Counted from the stretch's first letter, positions 16,674-26,845 are shown. The stretch: DNA of 62,622 bases from Eubacterium sp. (GCA_017475235.1 JAFVGA010000010.1:1-62622), one strand, 5' to 3'. The notes: generated by a model not told the origin, from the sequence alone. Made by a program: numbers and translations.

Positions 16674-16731
16674 TATGTGTAATATGAGTCAATTTAACTG
16701 ACAAATATTATTACAAAAGAGAGGTAACATT

Positions 16732-18720
16732 ATGGAAAATTTCAAAAAGTACAAAAGACAATACTTTATGCCACCAGAAGCTACGTACGACTGGGTAAAG
16801 AAGGAGTATATTGAAGAGGCTCCTATTTGGTGTAGCGTAGATTTGCGTGATGGTAACCAAGCACTTATCGAGCCAATGAGTCTTGATGAGAAGTTGGAGT
16901 TTTTCCAGTTACTGGTAGATATAGGATTCAAAGAGATTGAAGTTGGATTCCCAGCAGCTTCTCAGACAGAGTATGACTTTATGCGTGCTTTGATTGAGAG
17001 AAATATGATCCCTGACGATGTGACTGTTCAAGTTCTTACTCAGGCTAGAGAGCACATCATTAAAAAGACCTTCGAAGCGGTCAAGGGTGCTAAACATGCT
17101 GTAATCCATCTTTACAATTCAACATCTGTTGCTCAGAGAGAGCAGGTGTTTAAGAAAAGTAAGGAAGAGATTAAGCAGATCGCTGTGGATGGAGCAGAAC
17201 TTCTAAACAAGTTGGCTTCAGAAGTGGATGGTAACTTCTCGTTTGAATACTCTCCAGAGAGTTTCCCTGGTACTGAGGTTGATTACGCGTTGGAAGTGTG
17301 TAACGCAGTGCTTGATGTGTGGAAACCAAAGAAAGAGAATAAAGTAATCATTAACATTCCGGCAACAGTTGAGAATGCTATGCCTCACGTGTTTGCAACA
17401 CAAGTTGAGTATATGCACAAACACTTGAAGTACAGAGATGCAGTTACTATTTCAGTTCACCCTCACAATGACAGAGGTTGTGGTGTGGCTACTGCAGAGC
17501 TTTCAGTACTTGCTGGAGCGGATAGAATAGAAGGAACACTTTTCGGAAACGGAGAGCGTACAGGTAACGTTGATATAGTTACACTTGCTATGAATATGTT
17601 CTCACACGGTGTAGATCCAAAGCTAGACTTTAGTGATATGCCTAAAATCTGTGAGCTATACGAGCGTGTTACTCGTATGCAGGTTGGCCCTCGTCAACCA
17701 TACGCAGGCGAACTTGTATTTACAGCATTTTCTGGTTCTCACCAAGACGCCATCGCCAAAGGCATGGCTTGCCGTGATGCAGACCCAGAAGGCAAGTGGA
17801 ATGTTCCTTATCTTCCAATCGACCCAGTAGATGTTGGAAGAACTTACGATTCAGACGTAATCAGAATCAACTCTCAGTCTGGTAAGGGCGGAGTTAGTTA
17901 CGTTCTTAAACAAAACTATGGCCTTTCAATTCCTCAAGAAATGCGAGAGGAAGTTGGCTATATGATTAAGGATGTTTCTGATAAAGAACACGCTGAACTT
18001 TCACCTGAGACAATCTATCGAATCTTTGAGGATAAGTATGTGAACAACACATCAGTATTTGCGGTTCCTGAAGTCCACTTCAAACAGACACGCGGAATCA
18101 CTTCAGATGTGACATTGGTTTACAAGGACAAGAAGCGTGTCATTAAGAGCACAGGTAACGGAAGACTTGATGCGGTAAGTAACGCATTCAAATCTTTCTT
18201 TGATATAAGTTACGAACTTTCATTCTACGAAGAGCACTCACTTTCTCGTGGGTCTTCGTCGAAGGCGGTTTCATACGTAGGCATCAGCTGCAACGGAACA
18301 ATGTTCTGGGGCGTTGGCATAGATGAGGATATTATCAAGTCATCAATCAACGCTTTGACTTCAGCGGTTAACCAGTATGTGGCTACATTGAAAGACAAAG
18401 ATGATCAAGATGAGAGACTAACTGAGATTCTAAACTACATTAATACAAATTACTTGAGTGTAACTCTAGATGAATTAGCTGAGGAGTTTGAACTTTCAAA
18501 GACATATCTTTCGAAGTATATTAAGGATAAGTCTGGCAAGACCTTCGGCGATATCGTGACTAACGTGCGAATGAAGAAGGCTAGAGCGATGCTTAAGAGT
18601 GGCAACAAGAATGTTGAGACAATTGCACACGAGGTTGGATATCAGAACGTTGAAAACTTCACTAGAACTTTCAAGAAGAAGTACGGTATGACACCAGTGC
18701 AGTTTAGAAATTCTAAGTAG
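16732..18720 (+). CDS. leuA: 2-isopropylmalate synthase fused to an AraC-type DNA-binding domain
   Basis: A 662-residue two-part protein. Residues 1 to about 550 are a full long-type LeuA that condenses acetyl-CoA with 2-ketoisovalerate in leucine synthesis. The metal/substrate motif is [12 protein letters not shown], followed by [27 protein letters not shown] and [10 protein letters not shown]. The C-terminal leucine-regulatory domain is recognisable at [18 protein letters not shown]. Residues about 560-662 are a complete two-helix-turn-helix AraC domain: [20 protein letters not shown], then [20 protein letters not shown] and [11 protein letters not shown]. The junction has no stop or internal start signal. 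Ordinary LeuA ends near 560 residues, so this is a real extension. It probably makes a leucine-responsive regulator that is also the enzyme; that is inference. No leuBCD genes are adjacent. Confidence 0.93.
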   Translation: MENFKKYKRQYFMPPEATYDWVKKEYIEEAPIWCSVDLRDGNQALIEPMSLDEKLEFFQLLVDIGFKEIEVGFPAASQTEYDFMRALIERNMIPDDVTVQVLTQAREHIIKKTFEAVKGAKHAVIHLYNSTSVAQREQVFKKSKEEIKQIAVDGAELLNKLASEVDGNFSFEYSPESFPGTEVDYALEVCNAVLDVWKPKKENKVIINIPATVENAMPHVFATQVEYMHKHLKYRDAVTISVHPHNDRGCGVATAELSVLAGADRIEGTLFGNGERTGNVDIVTLAMNMFSHGVDPKLDFSDMPKICELYERVTRMQVGPRQPYAGELVFTAFSGSHQDAIAKGMACRDADPEGKWNVPYLPIDPVDVGRTYDSDVIRINSQSGKGGVSYVLKQNYGLSIPQEMREEVGYMIKDVSDKEHAELSPETIYRIFEDKYVNNTSVFAVPEVHFKQTRGITSDVTLVYKDKKRVIKSTGNGRLDAVSNAFKSFFDISYELSFYEEHSLSRGSSSKAVSYVGISCNGTMFWGVGIDEDIIKSSINALTSAVNQYVATLKDKDDQDERLTEILNYINTNYLSVTLDELAEEFELSKTYLSKYIKDKSGKTFGDIVTNVRMKKARAMLKSGNKNVETIAHEVGYQNVENFTRTFKKKYGMTPVQFRNSK

Positions 18721-18756
18721 TTAGTGTTATAATGACAAGAGGTTAAAGGAGTTAAC

Positions 18757-19923
18757 ATGAGTAATAGATTATTTACATCAGAATCAGTTACAGAGGGACA
18801 TCCAGATAAGATCTGTGATCAAATTTCTGACGCAATATTGGATGAGTTGATGAGACAGGACCCACAGAGTCGTGTGGCTTGTGAGACTGCCATTACAACT
18901 GGTCTAGTTTTGGTTATGGGTGAGGTTTCTACAGAAGGATATGTTGATATTCAAAAAGTAGTTAGAGACACAATCCGTGATATTGGATACACTCGCGCTA
19001 AGTTCGGATTTGACGCGGACACTTGTGGAGTAGTGGTAGCACTTGATGAGCAATCTTCTGATATTGCTATGGGTGTTGATAAGGCACTCGAGGCAAGAGA
19101 GGGTGACCAGGCTGAAGATATGGAAACTGGAGCTGGCGACCAAGGTATGATGTTTGGCTATGCTACAAACGAGACTGAAAGTTACATGCCATATCCAATC
19201 GCACTTGCACACAAACTCACAAAGAGATTATCCGAGGTGAGAAAAGATGGAACACTAGACTACCTTCGTCCAGACGGAAAAGCCCAAGTGACAATTGAGT
19301 ACGACGAAAACGATAAACCGGTTAGAGTTAACACTATCGTTATCTCTACTCAGCACGACCCAGATGTAACTCAGGAGCAGATTAAAAAAGATATTAAAGA
19401 GCAAGTTATAGATGCGGTGGTAGACGCCGAAATGATAGATGAAGACACTAAGTTGTTCATCAATCCAACAGGCCGTTTCGTTATTGGCGGACCTAATGGT
19501 GATAGTGGACTTACAGGTCGAAAGATTATTGTAGACACTTACGGTGGATATGCAAAGCACGGCGGTGGAGCCTTCTCCGGCAAAGACTGCACAAAGGTTG
19601 ACCGTTCAGCAGCTTACGCAGCACGTTTTGTTGCAAAGAATATTGTAGCAGCAGGACTAGCTGACAAGTGTGAGATTCAACTTTCATATGCAATCGGTGT
19701 TGCACATCCAACATCTATCTCAGTTGATACATTTGGAACTGGAAAGAAGTCAGAAGAAGAGTTGATTGAAATCATTAACAAGAACTTTGACTTAACTCCA
19801 AACGGAATCATTAAGATGCTAGATTTGAGAAGACCAATCTATAAGCAGACAGCTGCCTATGGGCACTTCGGAAGAGACGACATCAACGTTCCATGGGAAG
19901 AGGTAATCGAACTTGAGTACTAA
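18757..19923 (+). CDS. metK: S-adenosylmethionine synthetase
   Basis: A 388-residue enzyme making SAM from methionine and ATP. It contains [18 protein letters not shown] (ATP and metal site), the [12 protein letters not shown] loop and the signature [27 protein letters not shown] box lies at 18728-18733 with a poor -35, within a gap of 36 nt after leuA. No SAM riboswitch fits in this gap. The downstream small membrane gene overlaps its 3' end. Confidence 0.96.
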   Translation: MSNRLFTSESVTEGHPDKICDQISDAILDELMRQDPQSRVACETAITTGLVLVMGEVSTEGYVDIQKVVRDTIRDIGYTRAKFGFDADTCGVVVALDEQSSDIAMGVDKALEAREGDQAEDMETGAGDQGMMFGYATNETESYMPYPIALAHKLTKRLSEVRKDGTLDYLRPDGKAQVTIEYDENDKPVRVNTIVISTQHDPDVTQEQIKKDIKEQVIDAVVDAEMIDEDTKLFINPTGRFVIGGPNGDSGLTGRKIIVDTYGGYAKHGGGAFSGKDCTKVDRSAAYAARFVAKNIVAAGLADKCEIQLSYAIGVAHPTSISVDTFGTGKKSEEELIEIINKNFDLTPNGIIKMLDLRRPIYKQTAAYGHFGRDDINVPWEEVIELEY

Positions 19924-20311
19924 GGCTGAAAAAGTAAAAAAGCATTCAAATAAAATAATAGGCGGAATTATTGCATGTGTGCTAGCTGTTATTTACGCAA
20001 TATATGGATGCCCAATTAAATACATAACAGGCATATCGTGTGCGGGATGTGGAATGACAAGAGCTTTGTGGGCTGCAGGCAGAATGCACTTTGTAGACGC
20101 GTATCATTACCATCCACTTTGGTCACTAGTTATTATTTGGATTCCAATTTGGTTTTTTAGAAAGAAGATAAATAAAAATCTATTTAAGGTTTTAGTTGGA
20201 CTAACAGTAGTAGCGTTTATACTAGTTTATTTATATCGAATGCTTTATGTACATGATCATATAGTGGTGTTTGAACCAAGCAAGGGTATATTTGCAAGGT
20301 TAATCCACTAA
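19913..20311 (+). CDS. DUF2752 membrane protein
   Basis: A 132-residue protein with three predicted membrane helices ([18 protein letters not shown], then [12 protein letters not shown] and [16 protein letters not shown]). The DUF2752 signature [19 protein letters not shown], with its conserved Cys pair, follows the first helix. The function of the family is not established. The start is TTG at 19913, overlapping metK by 11 bases, with AGG about nine bases upstream; no better start exists. Coupling to metK is likely. Confidence 0.82.
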   Translation: MSTKAEKVKKHSNKIIGGIIACVLAVIYAIYGCPIKYITGISCAGCGMTRALWAAGRMHFVDAYHYHPLWSLVIIWIPIWFFRKKINKNLFKVLVGLTVVAFILVYLYRMLYVHDHIVVFEPSKGIFARLIH

Positions 20312-20340
20312 AAAAGAGGATGTTAAACATCCTCTTTTAT
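20312..20340. terminator. Bidirectional terminator between converging genes
   Basis: AAAAGAGGATGTT pairs with AACATCCTCTTTT around the centre at about 20325, with A and T runs on each side. Confidence 0.88.
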
Positions 20341-20360
20341 AATGCAAAATTTAAATGTGT

Positions 20361-21191
20361 TTATAAGCTTTTCAATAAATATGGAATTTCACTTTCGAAA
20401 TTAACACCGTATGTAATAGCATTAGGATCTTCAAAAGTATTCTGAATAGCCGCTCTAGTAAAATCAGCAGCCACCTTAAGCGCATCGTAGATTGACTTGT
20501 CATTCATCACCGCACCTGTGAACGTACTAGCAAAAACATCACCAGTACCGTGTGACTTCATATCAACCTTGTCGTTTCCATAGCTGTAGAATTCACCTTT
20601 CTCAGTGTCGTATCCCATAAAACCAAACTTGCCGTCGCCCAATTCCACACCAGTTATAACTGCGTGCTTTGGACCGAGTTCAGCTAGTTTAAGTAGAAGA
20701 GCCTGAACCTGCTCGATACTTGCATCTTCTCCTGGATAGTCAACCCCCAGCATTAATGACGCTTCAGAAATGTTAGGTAAAATCACGTCAGCCTTTGAAC
20801 ATAGCTTGGCCATTTCTTTGGCGAAGTCTTCGTCAAAGCCCACATACAACTTTCCATTATCCGCCATAGCTGGATCCATTACGATTAAGTTTTCATCGTC
20901 TCCAAATGTGTCGAAGTAGTCCGCCACAATATCTATCTGCCTCTTTGAACCTAGGTAACCAGTATATATAGCGTCAAATTTGAAATCTTCTTTTTGCCAA
21001 TGCTCCTTGATAGGCTCCATATCATCTGTCAAATCACGGAATGTGAAATCGTTGAATTGTGTGTGAGTAGAAAGAACGGCAGTAGGAACTATCGCGCATT
21101 CTACACCCATCGCTGAAATGATAGGAAGTGCCACCGTCAGTGAACATTTACCTACACAAGATACATCTTGAATACTCATCACTCGTTTCAT
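20361..21191 (-). CDS. Pyridoxamine/pyridoxal kinase (PfkB-like, PdxY/PdxK type)
   Basis: A 276-residue ribokinase-fold kinase that phosphorylates vitamin B6 vitamers in PLP salvage. The N-terminus VMSIQDVSCVGKCSLTVALP and the segment VLSTHTQFNDFTF resemble pyridoxal kinases. The ATP/anion-hole motif is SHGTGDVFASTFTGA, whose Asp is the catalytic base. SD AAAGGAG precedes the start. The gene diverges from a MocR/PdxR-type regulator, which supports a B6 role. Hydroxymethylpyrimidine kinase is the nearest alternative. Confidence 0.87.
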   Translation of the reverse strand: MKRVMSIQDVSCVGKCSLTVALPIISAMGVECAIVPTAVLSTHTQFNDFTFRDLTDDMEPIKEHWQKEDFKFDAIYTGYLGSKRQIDIVADYFDTFGDDENLIVMDPAMADNGKLYVGFDEDFAKEMAKLCSKADVILPNISEASLMLGVDYPGEDASIEQVQALLLKLAELGPKHAVITGVELGDGKFGFMGYDTEKGEFYSYGNDKVDMKSHGTGDVFASTFTGAVMNDKSIYDALKVAADFTRAAIQNTFEDPNAITYGVNFESEIPYLLKSL

Positions 21192-21210
21192 AGTTTCTCT
21201 CCTTTTAGGA

Positions 21211-21285
21211 ATTATAAATTGTTTGAAATTATAATACTATGGTGGTATTATTAAAAGTACCAAAAAAAGAAAAAATAATAATACC
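21211..21285. promoter_or_regulatory. Divergent promoter region with three ATAATAC operator half-sites
   Basis: ATAATAC occurs at 21231-21237, inverted at 21245-21251 (GTATTAT), and again at 21278-21284. The forward promoter is -35 TTGAAA (21223-21228) and -10 TATTAT (21246-21251) with a 17 nt spacer, so its -10 lies inside the inverted copy. For the kinase gene a TATAAT on the minus strand covers 21216-21211, and its weak -35 overlaps the first copy. Repeated half-sites over a shared promoter fit MocR regulation of PLP salvage. Confidence 0.65.
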
Positions 21286-21299
21286 AGGTGAAGAGGGCT

Positions 21300-24062
21300 A
21301 TGTTAACTTATGATTTCTCATCGAGGGGTAAAACTCCTATGTATGAGTACTTGTACAATTGCATAAGAGACGATATTCTTTCGGGCAAGATTAAGGCCGA
21401 TGAGAAGTTGCCATCCAAGCGTGAGATGGCTTCTAATCATGGAATCAGTATTATCACTGTGCAGAATGCCTACGATCAGCTTGTGGTCGAGGGCTATATT
21501 TACGCTGTGGAGAAGAAGGGTTACTTTGCATCGGAAGTGGAGGCTAACTTTACGGAACCTTCGCCAAAGAACATGCCAACCCACAAGAAAAAGGAAGCCC
21601 CAAAGCCACTAGTGGACTTTTCATCAAACCATATAATGTATGACAGTTTTCCATTCAACACTTGGTCGAAGATTATGAGAAGGACTATCGCAGACAGCGA
21701 GCAAGATTTCCTCGCGAGTCCAAACCATGCAGGGGTGGAAGACTTGAGAGTTGCTATAGCAAACCACTTGGCGGACTTTCGTGGTATGCAAGTTAATCCA
21801 GACAATATCGTGGTGGGAGCTGGAATGGAATATCTTTACGGACTAATCGTTCAGCTTCTTGGAAAGAACCACATGATTGCGATAGAAGATCCAGGGCACA
21901 AGAAAGTAGGAAGTGTGTATGAGAGCAACGGTGTTAAGTGCATTCCAATTCCAGTAAAGGAAGATGGAATTGACCTAGAAACTTTGAAGGAGACTAAGGC
22001 CAAGGTAGTTCATTTATCACCATCACACCATTTCCCAACTGGATGTGTGATGCCTATTAACAATAGAACAAAACTATTAGAACTTATGAACAAAAACCAC
22101 GGCTATGTGATTGAGGATGATTATGACAGCGAGTTTAGGTTCAAGGGAAAACCACTGCCAACGCTCCAAAGTTTGAATCCAGATAAAGTTATTTACCTAA
22201 ATACTTTTTCAAAGACTTTGGCGCCGTCCATTCGTATCGCGTATATGGTGCTTCCAGATGTATTGATGAAAGTGTTTGACGAGAAGCTATCTTTTTACTC
22301 GAGTACTGTTTCAAGTTTTGATCAGTATACTTTGGCGAAGTTTATTTCAGATGGATATTATTCAAGGCACATCAACAGGATGCGCAACTACTATAAAAAC
22401 TATCGAAAAGTCATTATGGACGAGCTTAAAAACTCGAAACTTAAAGATAGGATAAAGATTAGGGAGGCATCATCTGGACTTCACTTCATTCTAGAAATCG
22501 ACTTGAAAGTGGACGACAAAGAATTCCTCCAAGCACTAGAAAAGAATGGCATAAAACTAAAGAGTGTTTCAAATTATTGCTATCAGAAAACTAATAGATA
22601 CAAACATCAATTTATAATCAACTATTCGGCGGTGGAAGAGGACAAACTAAACGAGGCATTTGAAATTATCAATAAGGAAGTAAACAAGTACTCAAATGAA
22701 AAGAAGGTGAAAAAGATTAACGCATCAAAACTTCATATTGAACTTCCAGACAGTGTTAAGAAAATCATATCCATCTTGTATAAAGAAGGGTATGAGGCCT
22801 TTGCCGTGGGCGGATGTGTGCGTGATTCAATCTTACAGAGAAACCCAGACGACTGGGATATTACCACATCAGCTAAGCCTGAGGATGTGAAGCGAATCTT
22901 TAACCGTACTTTCGACACAGGTATCGAGCATGGAACTGTGACAGTCCGTATGGGAGGCGAGTCTTATGAGGTTACGACTTACAGAATTGAGGGTGAGTAC
23001 AAAGATTCGAGACATCCAGAGTCAGTTGAGTTTACTTCAGACTTGCGAGAAGACTTGATGCGTCGTGACTTTACGATAAACGCTATGGCCTACAACGACA
23101 AAGTAGGACTAGTGGACGAATTCAATGGCATCAAAGATTTACAAAACAAAACTATTAGATGTGTGGGAGATCCGAAAGAGCGTTTTGGCGAGGACGCGCT
23201 TAGAATTCTAAGGGCAGTTCGTTTTGCAGCACAACTTGGATTCGAAATAGATAAAAAGACAGAAGAAGCGATGAAGGAACTTGCACCAAACCTACAAAAC
23301 ATAAGTGCAGAGCGCATCCAGACAGAACTAGAGAAACTGATTATGTCAGATAATCCTGGAATGTTTATGAAGGCATTCGAACTTGGAATCACAAAAGAGA
23401 TTATTCCAGAGTTCGACAGACTTATGGAGCAGGAGCAACGCTCAATCTACCATGACCACAACGTGGGCGAGCACACAATCAAGGTTATGGAGAGTGTCCG
23501 CAAGGATAGAATCTTAAGATGGACTGCGCTACTTCACGACATCACAAAGCCTGACGAATTGACCGTGGACGAGGATGGATACCATCACTTCAAAGACCAC
23601 CCAAACTCGGGCGCGGAGAAGGCAAAGGAAATCATGAAGCGCCTCAAGATGGACAATAAGACTATCAGGTCGGTTTATCATGTAATCCTACATCATGATG
23701 ATAGACCATACTCACTGGATCCTGAGACAATCAGGCGAAGTGTCCACGAGATCGGCAAAGACTATTACGATTACTTCATCGAATTCAGCTACGCAGACTA
23801 TATGGGCAAGAGTGAATACGCTAGAGAAGTAGGATTTCCAATGCTCAAGTACTGCAAGGAGCAGTTTGAAATTATAAAAGAGAAGGGCTATGCCACAAGC
23901 ATTAAGGAACTGGATATCACCGGACAGGACCTAATTAAGATGGGAGTGGAGCCGGGGGAAAAGATAGGAGAAATCCTAGAAAAACTCCTCGACAAAGTCC
24001 TATCAGACCCAGAATTAAACTACCACGAAAAACTAGTAAAAATAGCCGAAAAAATGCTATAA
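21300..24062 (+). CDS. MocR/PdxR-type regulator fused to CCA tRNA nucleotidyltransferase with HD domain
   Basis: A 920-residue protein from ATG 21300 (an in-frame GTG at 21288 is the alternative). Residues about 5-75 are a GntR winged helix (KLPSKREMASNHGISIITVQ). Residues about 105-465 are a fold-type I aminotransferase domain with the PLP lysine K305 in NTFSKTLAPSIRIAYM. Residues about 476-920 are a class II CCA-adding enzyme: GGCVRDSILQRNPDDWDITT (GG and D-x-D), RRDFTINAMAY and ILRAVRFAAQLGFEID. An HD domain follows (LLHDITKP, HHDDRPYSLD). The two halves are joined without a stop. A GTG at 22707 sits too close to the purine-rich AAGAAG to be a good internal start. The regulator half probably controls the divergent B6 kinase; the tRNA half repairs or adds 3' CCA. 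Confidence 0.9.
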   Translation: MLTYDFSSRGKTPMYEYLYNCIRDDILSGKIKADEKLPSKREMASNHGISIITVQNAYDQLVVEGYIYAVEKKGYFASEVEANFTEPSPKNMPTHKKKEAPKPLVDFSSNHIMYDSFPFNTWSKIMRRTIADSEQDFLASPNHAGVEDLRVAIANHLADFRGMQVNPDNIVVGAGMEYLYGLIVQLLGKNHMIAIEDPGHKKVGSVYESNGVKCIPIPVKEDGIDLETLKETKAKVVHLSPSHHFPTGCVMPINNRTKLLELMNKNHGYVIEDDYDSEFRFKGKPLPTLQSLNPDKVIYLNTFSKTLAPSIRIAYMVLPDVLMKVFDEKLSFYSSTVSSFDQYTLAKFISDGYYSRHINRMRNYYKNYRKVIMDELKNSKLKDRIKIREASSGLHFILEIDLKVDDKEFLQALEKNGIKLKSVSNYCYQKTNRYKHQFIINYSAVEEDKLNEAFEIINKEVNKYSNEKKVKKINASKLHIELPDSVKKIISILYKEGYEAFAVGGCVRDSILQRNPDDWDITTSAKPEDVKRIFNRTFDTGIEHGTVTVRMGGESYEVTTYRIEGEYKDSRHPESVEFTSDLREDLMRRDFTINAMAYNDKVGLVDEFNGIKDLQNKTIRCVGDPKERFGEDALRILRAVRFAAQLGFEIDKKTEEAMKELAPNLQNISAERIQTELEKLIMSDNPGMFMKAFELGITKEIIPEFDRLMEQEQRSIYHDHNVGEHTIKVMESVRKDRILRWTALLHDITKPDELTVDEDGYHHFKDHPNSGAEKAKEIMKRLKMDNKTIRSVYHVILHHDDRPYSLDPETIRRSVHEIGKDYYDYFIEFSYADYMGKSEYAREVGFPMLKYCKEQFEIIKEKGYATSIKELDITGQDLIKMGVEPGEKIGEILEKLLDKVLSDPELNYHEKLVKIAEKML

Positions 24063-24141
24063 AATCGGCAATTTAGTGTTTTATTTGAACACAATTTATT
24101 GTATAATATACCGGTGGAAAAATTGATAGATGGAGATTCTA

Positions 24142-25881
24142 ATGAGTTATAAAGAACTTTATAATGAATGGCTTGAGAATCCATACTTTGACGAGGAAAC
24201 AAAGGCGGAACTTAGAGCCATTGAGGATGACGAAAAAGAGATAGAAGAGCGCTTTTATAAAGAGCTTGAGTTTGGTACAGCCGGCCTTAGAGGAATCATA
24301 GGCGCGGGTACTAACCGTATGAATTTTTATACAGTTGGTAAGGCTACTCAAGGTCTTGCGAACTATATCATTAAACAGAATGGTCAAGATAGAGGCGTTG
24401 CTATAGCATACGATTCTAGAAATATGTCACCTGAGTTTGCTGATGCCGCAGCACTTTGTTTGGCGGCAAATGGAATTAAGGCTTACGTGTACGATGCACT
24501 TCGCCCAACTCCAATGCTTTCATTCGCAGTTCGCGAGTTAGGTTGTATTTCAGGTATCAACATCACAGCAAGCCACAACCCAGCAGAGTACAACGGCTAC
24601 AAAGTTTACTGGGAAGACGGCGCGCAGGTTACACCTCCACACGACGAGGAGATAACGGCAGAAGTTAATGCTATAGATATTACAGAAGCGAAGACTATGG
24701 ACAAGCAGGAGGCAATTGATCAAGGCCTTTACATCCAGATTGGTGGAGAAATTGATGACAAGTACATTGCTGCAATCAAAAAGGTTGTTAAGCAGCAAGG
24801 TGCTATCGATAAAGTTAAAGACAAGACTAAGATTGTATACACACCACTTCACGGAACAGGAAACATTCCAGTAAGACGCGTGTTGGACGAACTTGGATTC
24901 ACAAATGTTTACGTGGTTAAGGAGCAGGAGATGCCAAACGGCGATTTCCCAACTTGTCCTTATCCAAACCCAGAGGATCCACAAACATTTGAATTGGCTG
25001 TAAAACTTGGAACTGAAGTGGATGCTGATTTGCTAATGGCTACAGACCCTGACGCAGACAGAATTGGTATTTACGTCCGCGGCGAAGAACGTGGCGAATA
25101 CATTCCACTAACAGGAAATATGCAAGGTTGCTTGCTTTGTGAGTACGAGCTAGACGTTATGAATGTGGAAGGTACTATTCCAGAAGATGGAGCAATCATA
25201 AAGACAATCGTCAGCACAAACATGGCAAATGACATTGCTGATTACTATAATGTTGATTGTATAGAGACATTGACAGGTTTCAAATATATCGGCGGAAAAA
25301 TCCTAGAGTTTGAGAAGTCTGGACGCGGTACATTTGTGGCAGGCTTCGAAGAGTCATACGGATATCTAGTTGGAACACACGCCAGAGATAAAGATGCTGT
25401 TGTGGCAGCTATGGTCTTTAGCGAGGCCGCTGCTTACTACAAGCAGTGGGACATTTCTCTTTGGGATAAGATAAAAGAACTTTATTGGAGATACGGTTAC
25501 TGGAGAGACAAGACAGAGTCTATTACTCTTAAAGGCAAAGAGGGAATTGAAAAGATTAACAACACAATCGAGAAGCTTCGCGAGAATCCACCAAAAGAAT
25601 TGGCTGGCATTCCTACAAAAGTTTTCAAAGATTATAAGTTTGGAACAGTTACAGATTTTGAAACTGGAGAAGAATCAGAAACAGGACTTCCTAAGTCAAA
25701 CGTTTTGTATTTTGAGTTTGATTGCGACTGTGCAGCATGGCTAGCAATTAGACCTTCAGGTACAGAACCAAAACTTAAATTCTATTACGGCTTGAAAGGA
25801 AAGACAGAAGAGGAAGCAGATGAGAAGATTGCAAAACTTGGAGAAGCAACAATTAACATGGTAAATGAAATGTTGAAATAA
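24142..25881 (+). CDS. pgcA: Alpha-phosphoglucomutase / phosphomannomutase
   Basis: A 579-residue phosphohexomutase interconverting glucose-1-phosphate and glucose-6-phosphate. The phosphoserine loop is ITASHNPAEYNGYKVYW, metal binding is ATDPDADRIGI, sugar binding is GFEESYGYLVG, and the phosphate-binding end is RPSGTEPKLKFYYG. The start at ATG 24142 has GGAGA at 24132-24136; the upstream in-frame ATG 24130 would contain that SD. Length fits the PgcA/YhxB type. It would process glucose-1-phosphate released by the phosphorylases at 47-56 kb. A TATAAT lies at 24102-24107 with a weak -35. Confidence 0.93.
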   Translation: MSYKELYNEWLENPYFDEETKAELRAIEDDEKEIEERFYKELEFGTAGLRGIIGAGTNRMNFYTVGKATQGLANYIIKQNGQDRGVAIAYDSRNMSPEFADAAALCLAANGIKAYVYDALRPTPMLSFAVRELGCISGINITASHNPAEYNGYKVYWEDGAQVTPPHDEEITAEVNAIDITEAKTMDKQEAIDQGLYIQIGGEIDDKYIAAIKKVVKQQGAIDKVKDKTKIVYTPLHGTGNIPVRRVLDELGFTNVYVVKEQEMPNGDFPTCPYPNPEDPQTFELAVKLGTEVDADLLMATDPDADRIGIYVRGEERGEYIPLTGNMQGCLLCEYELDVMNVEGTIPEDGAIIKTIVSTNMANDIADYYNVDCIETLTGFKYIGGKILEFEKSGRGTFVAGFEESYGYLVGTHARDKDAVVAAMVFSEAAAYYKQWDISLWDKIKELYWRYGYWRDKTESITLKGKEGIEKINNTIEKLRENPPKELAGIPTKVFKDYKFGTVTDFETGEESETGLPKSNVLYFEFDCDCAAWLAIRPSGTEPKLKFYYGLKGKTEEEADEKIAKLGEATINMVNEMLK

Positions 25882-25887
25882 ATAATA

Positions 25888-25921
25888 AACACCATAATGT
25901 ACATACGTTATGGTGTTTTAC
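25888..25921 (+). terminator. pgcA terminator
   Basis: AACACCATAA (25888-25897) pairs with TTATGGTGTT (25908-25917), followed by TTAC. Confidence 0.8.
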
Positions 25922-25934
25922 TTTAAGAGGCGCT

Positions 25935-26798
25935 ATGAAACAGATTAAGTTAGATGCATATGGAAAAATAAACCTCGGACTAGACGTCCTCGGTAAAAGG
26001 GATGATGGCTACCATGATCTCGATATGATTATGCAAAGTGTTGACTTGGCCGACAAAATCATTATCACTAAAAACGACAGTGGAGAAATTACAGTTAAGT
26101 CTAGCACTTCCAAAATCCCAAACGACAAATCAAACCTAGCCTACAGAGCAGCTAAGTTATTGATGGAAGAGTTTGGTATTAAAAAGGGCGTAGAAATTGA
26201 AATAGAGAAAAACATTCCTATCTCAGGCGGAATGGCTGGCGGTAGTACAGATTGCGCAGCAGTTCTAAAAGGAATGAATAAACTATTCAAACTTAAATTA
26301 ACAGAGCAGCAGTTGATGGCTAGAGGAGTAAGATTGGGAGCGGACGTTCCATTTTGCATTATGGGAAAAACCGCCCGCGCCGAAGGAATTGGTGAAGTGC
26401 TAACTCCTATCCCGAATAAACTAAAAGGATACTTGGTTATAGCAAAGCCACCCATCTCGGTTTCTACAGGATTTGCCTACGGCCAAATTGATAAAGTGAA
26501 AATAAAGAATAGACCTAATACTGAAGGTATTATAGATGCCGTTAAAGAGAATGATTTGCATTCTTTGGCGAAGACTATTTGCAATGTGTTTGAGGAAGTT
26601 ACTATTCCAGAACACAAAGAGATAGAAGAGATAAAAACAAAACTAAAAGATTGTGGCGCGCTAAACGCTATGATGTCAGGAAGTGGACCTACAGTATTTG
26701 GAATATTTGACGATAAGAAAAAAGCTGTGGAAGCAATCGATTGCATAAAAGAATTAGACGTTTTAGAACAGCTTTTCTTAGCAAAATTTGTTAACTAA
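25935..26798 (+). CDS. ispE: 4-diphosphocytidyl-2-C-methyl-D-erythritol kinase
   Basis: A 287-residue GHMP kinase of the MEP isoprenoid pathway, phosphorylating CDP-methylerythritol at the 2-OH. AYGKINLGLDVLGKRDDGYH with the catalytic Lys, the ATP loop PISGGMAGGSTDCAAVLK and the C-terminal MMSGSGPTVFGIF are all present. SD AAGAGG is close to the start. No other MEP gene is adjacent. Confidence 0.95.
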   Translation: MKQIKLDAYGKINLGLDVLGKRDDGYHDLDMIMQSVDLADKIIITKNDSGEITVKSSTSKIPNDKSNLAYRAAKLLMEEFGIKKGVEIEIEKNIPISGGMAGGSTDCAAVLKGMNKLFKLKLTEQQLMARGVRLGADVPFCIMGKTARAEGIGEVLTPIPNKLKGYLVIAKPPISVSTGFAYGQIDKVKIKNRPNTEGIIDAVKENDLHSLAKTICNVFEEVTIPEHKEIEEIKTKLKDCGALNAMMSGSGPTVFGIFDDKKKAVEAIDCIKELDVLEQLFLAKFVN

Positions 26799-26816
26799 TA
26801 GTTTACAAATAGTTTA

Positions 26817-26845
26817 TTGACGAAAACAGACCTTAAGAGTAGAAT
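26817..26845 (+). promoter_or_regulatory. murI promoter
   Basis: -35 TTGACG (26817-26822) and -10 TAGAAT (26840-26845), spacer 17 nt, just upstream of the AAGG ribosome site. Confidence 0.7.

Noticed and set aside
16667-16731. T-box or leucine leader-peptide attenuator before leuA
   Set aside because: About 65 nt with no specifier stem, no Leu-codon run and no terminator after the promoter.
18721-18756. SAM riboswitch before metK
   Set aside because: The gap is only 36 nt, far too short for any SAM aptamer.
22707-22709. Internal GTG as start of a separate CCA nucleotidyltransferase
   Set aside because: The purine-rich AAGAAG touches the codon, leaving no spacing, and the upstream frame is open and ends in a natural aminotransferase C-terminus without a stop.
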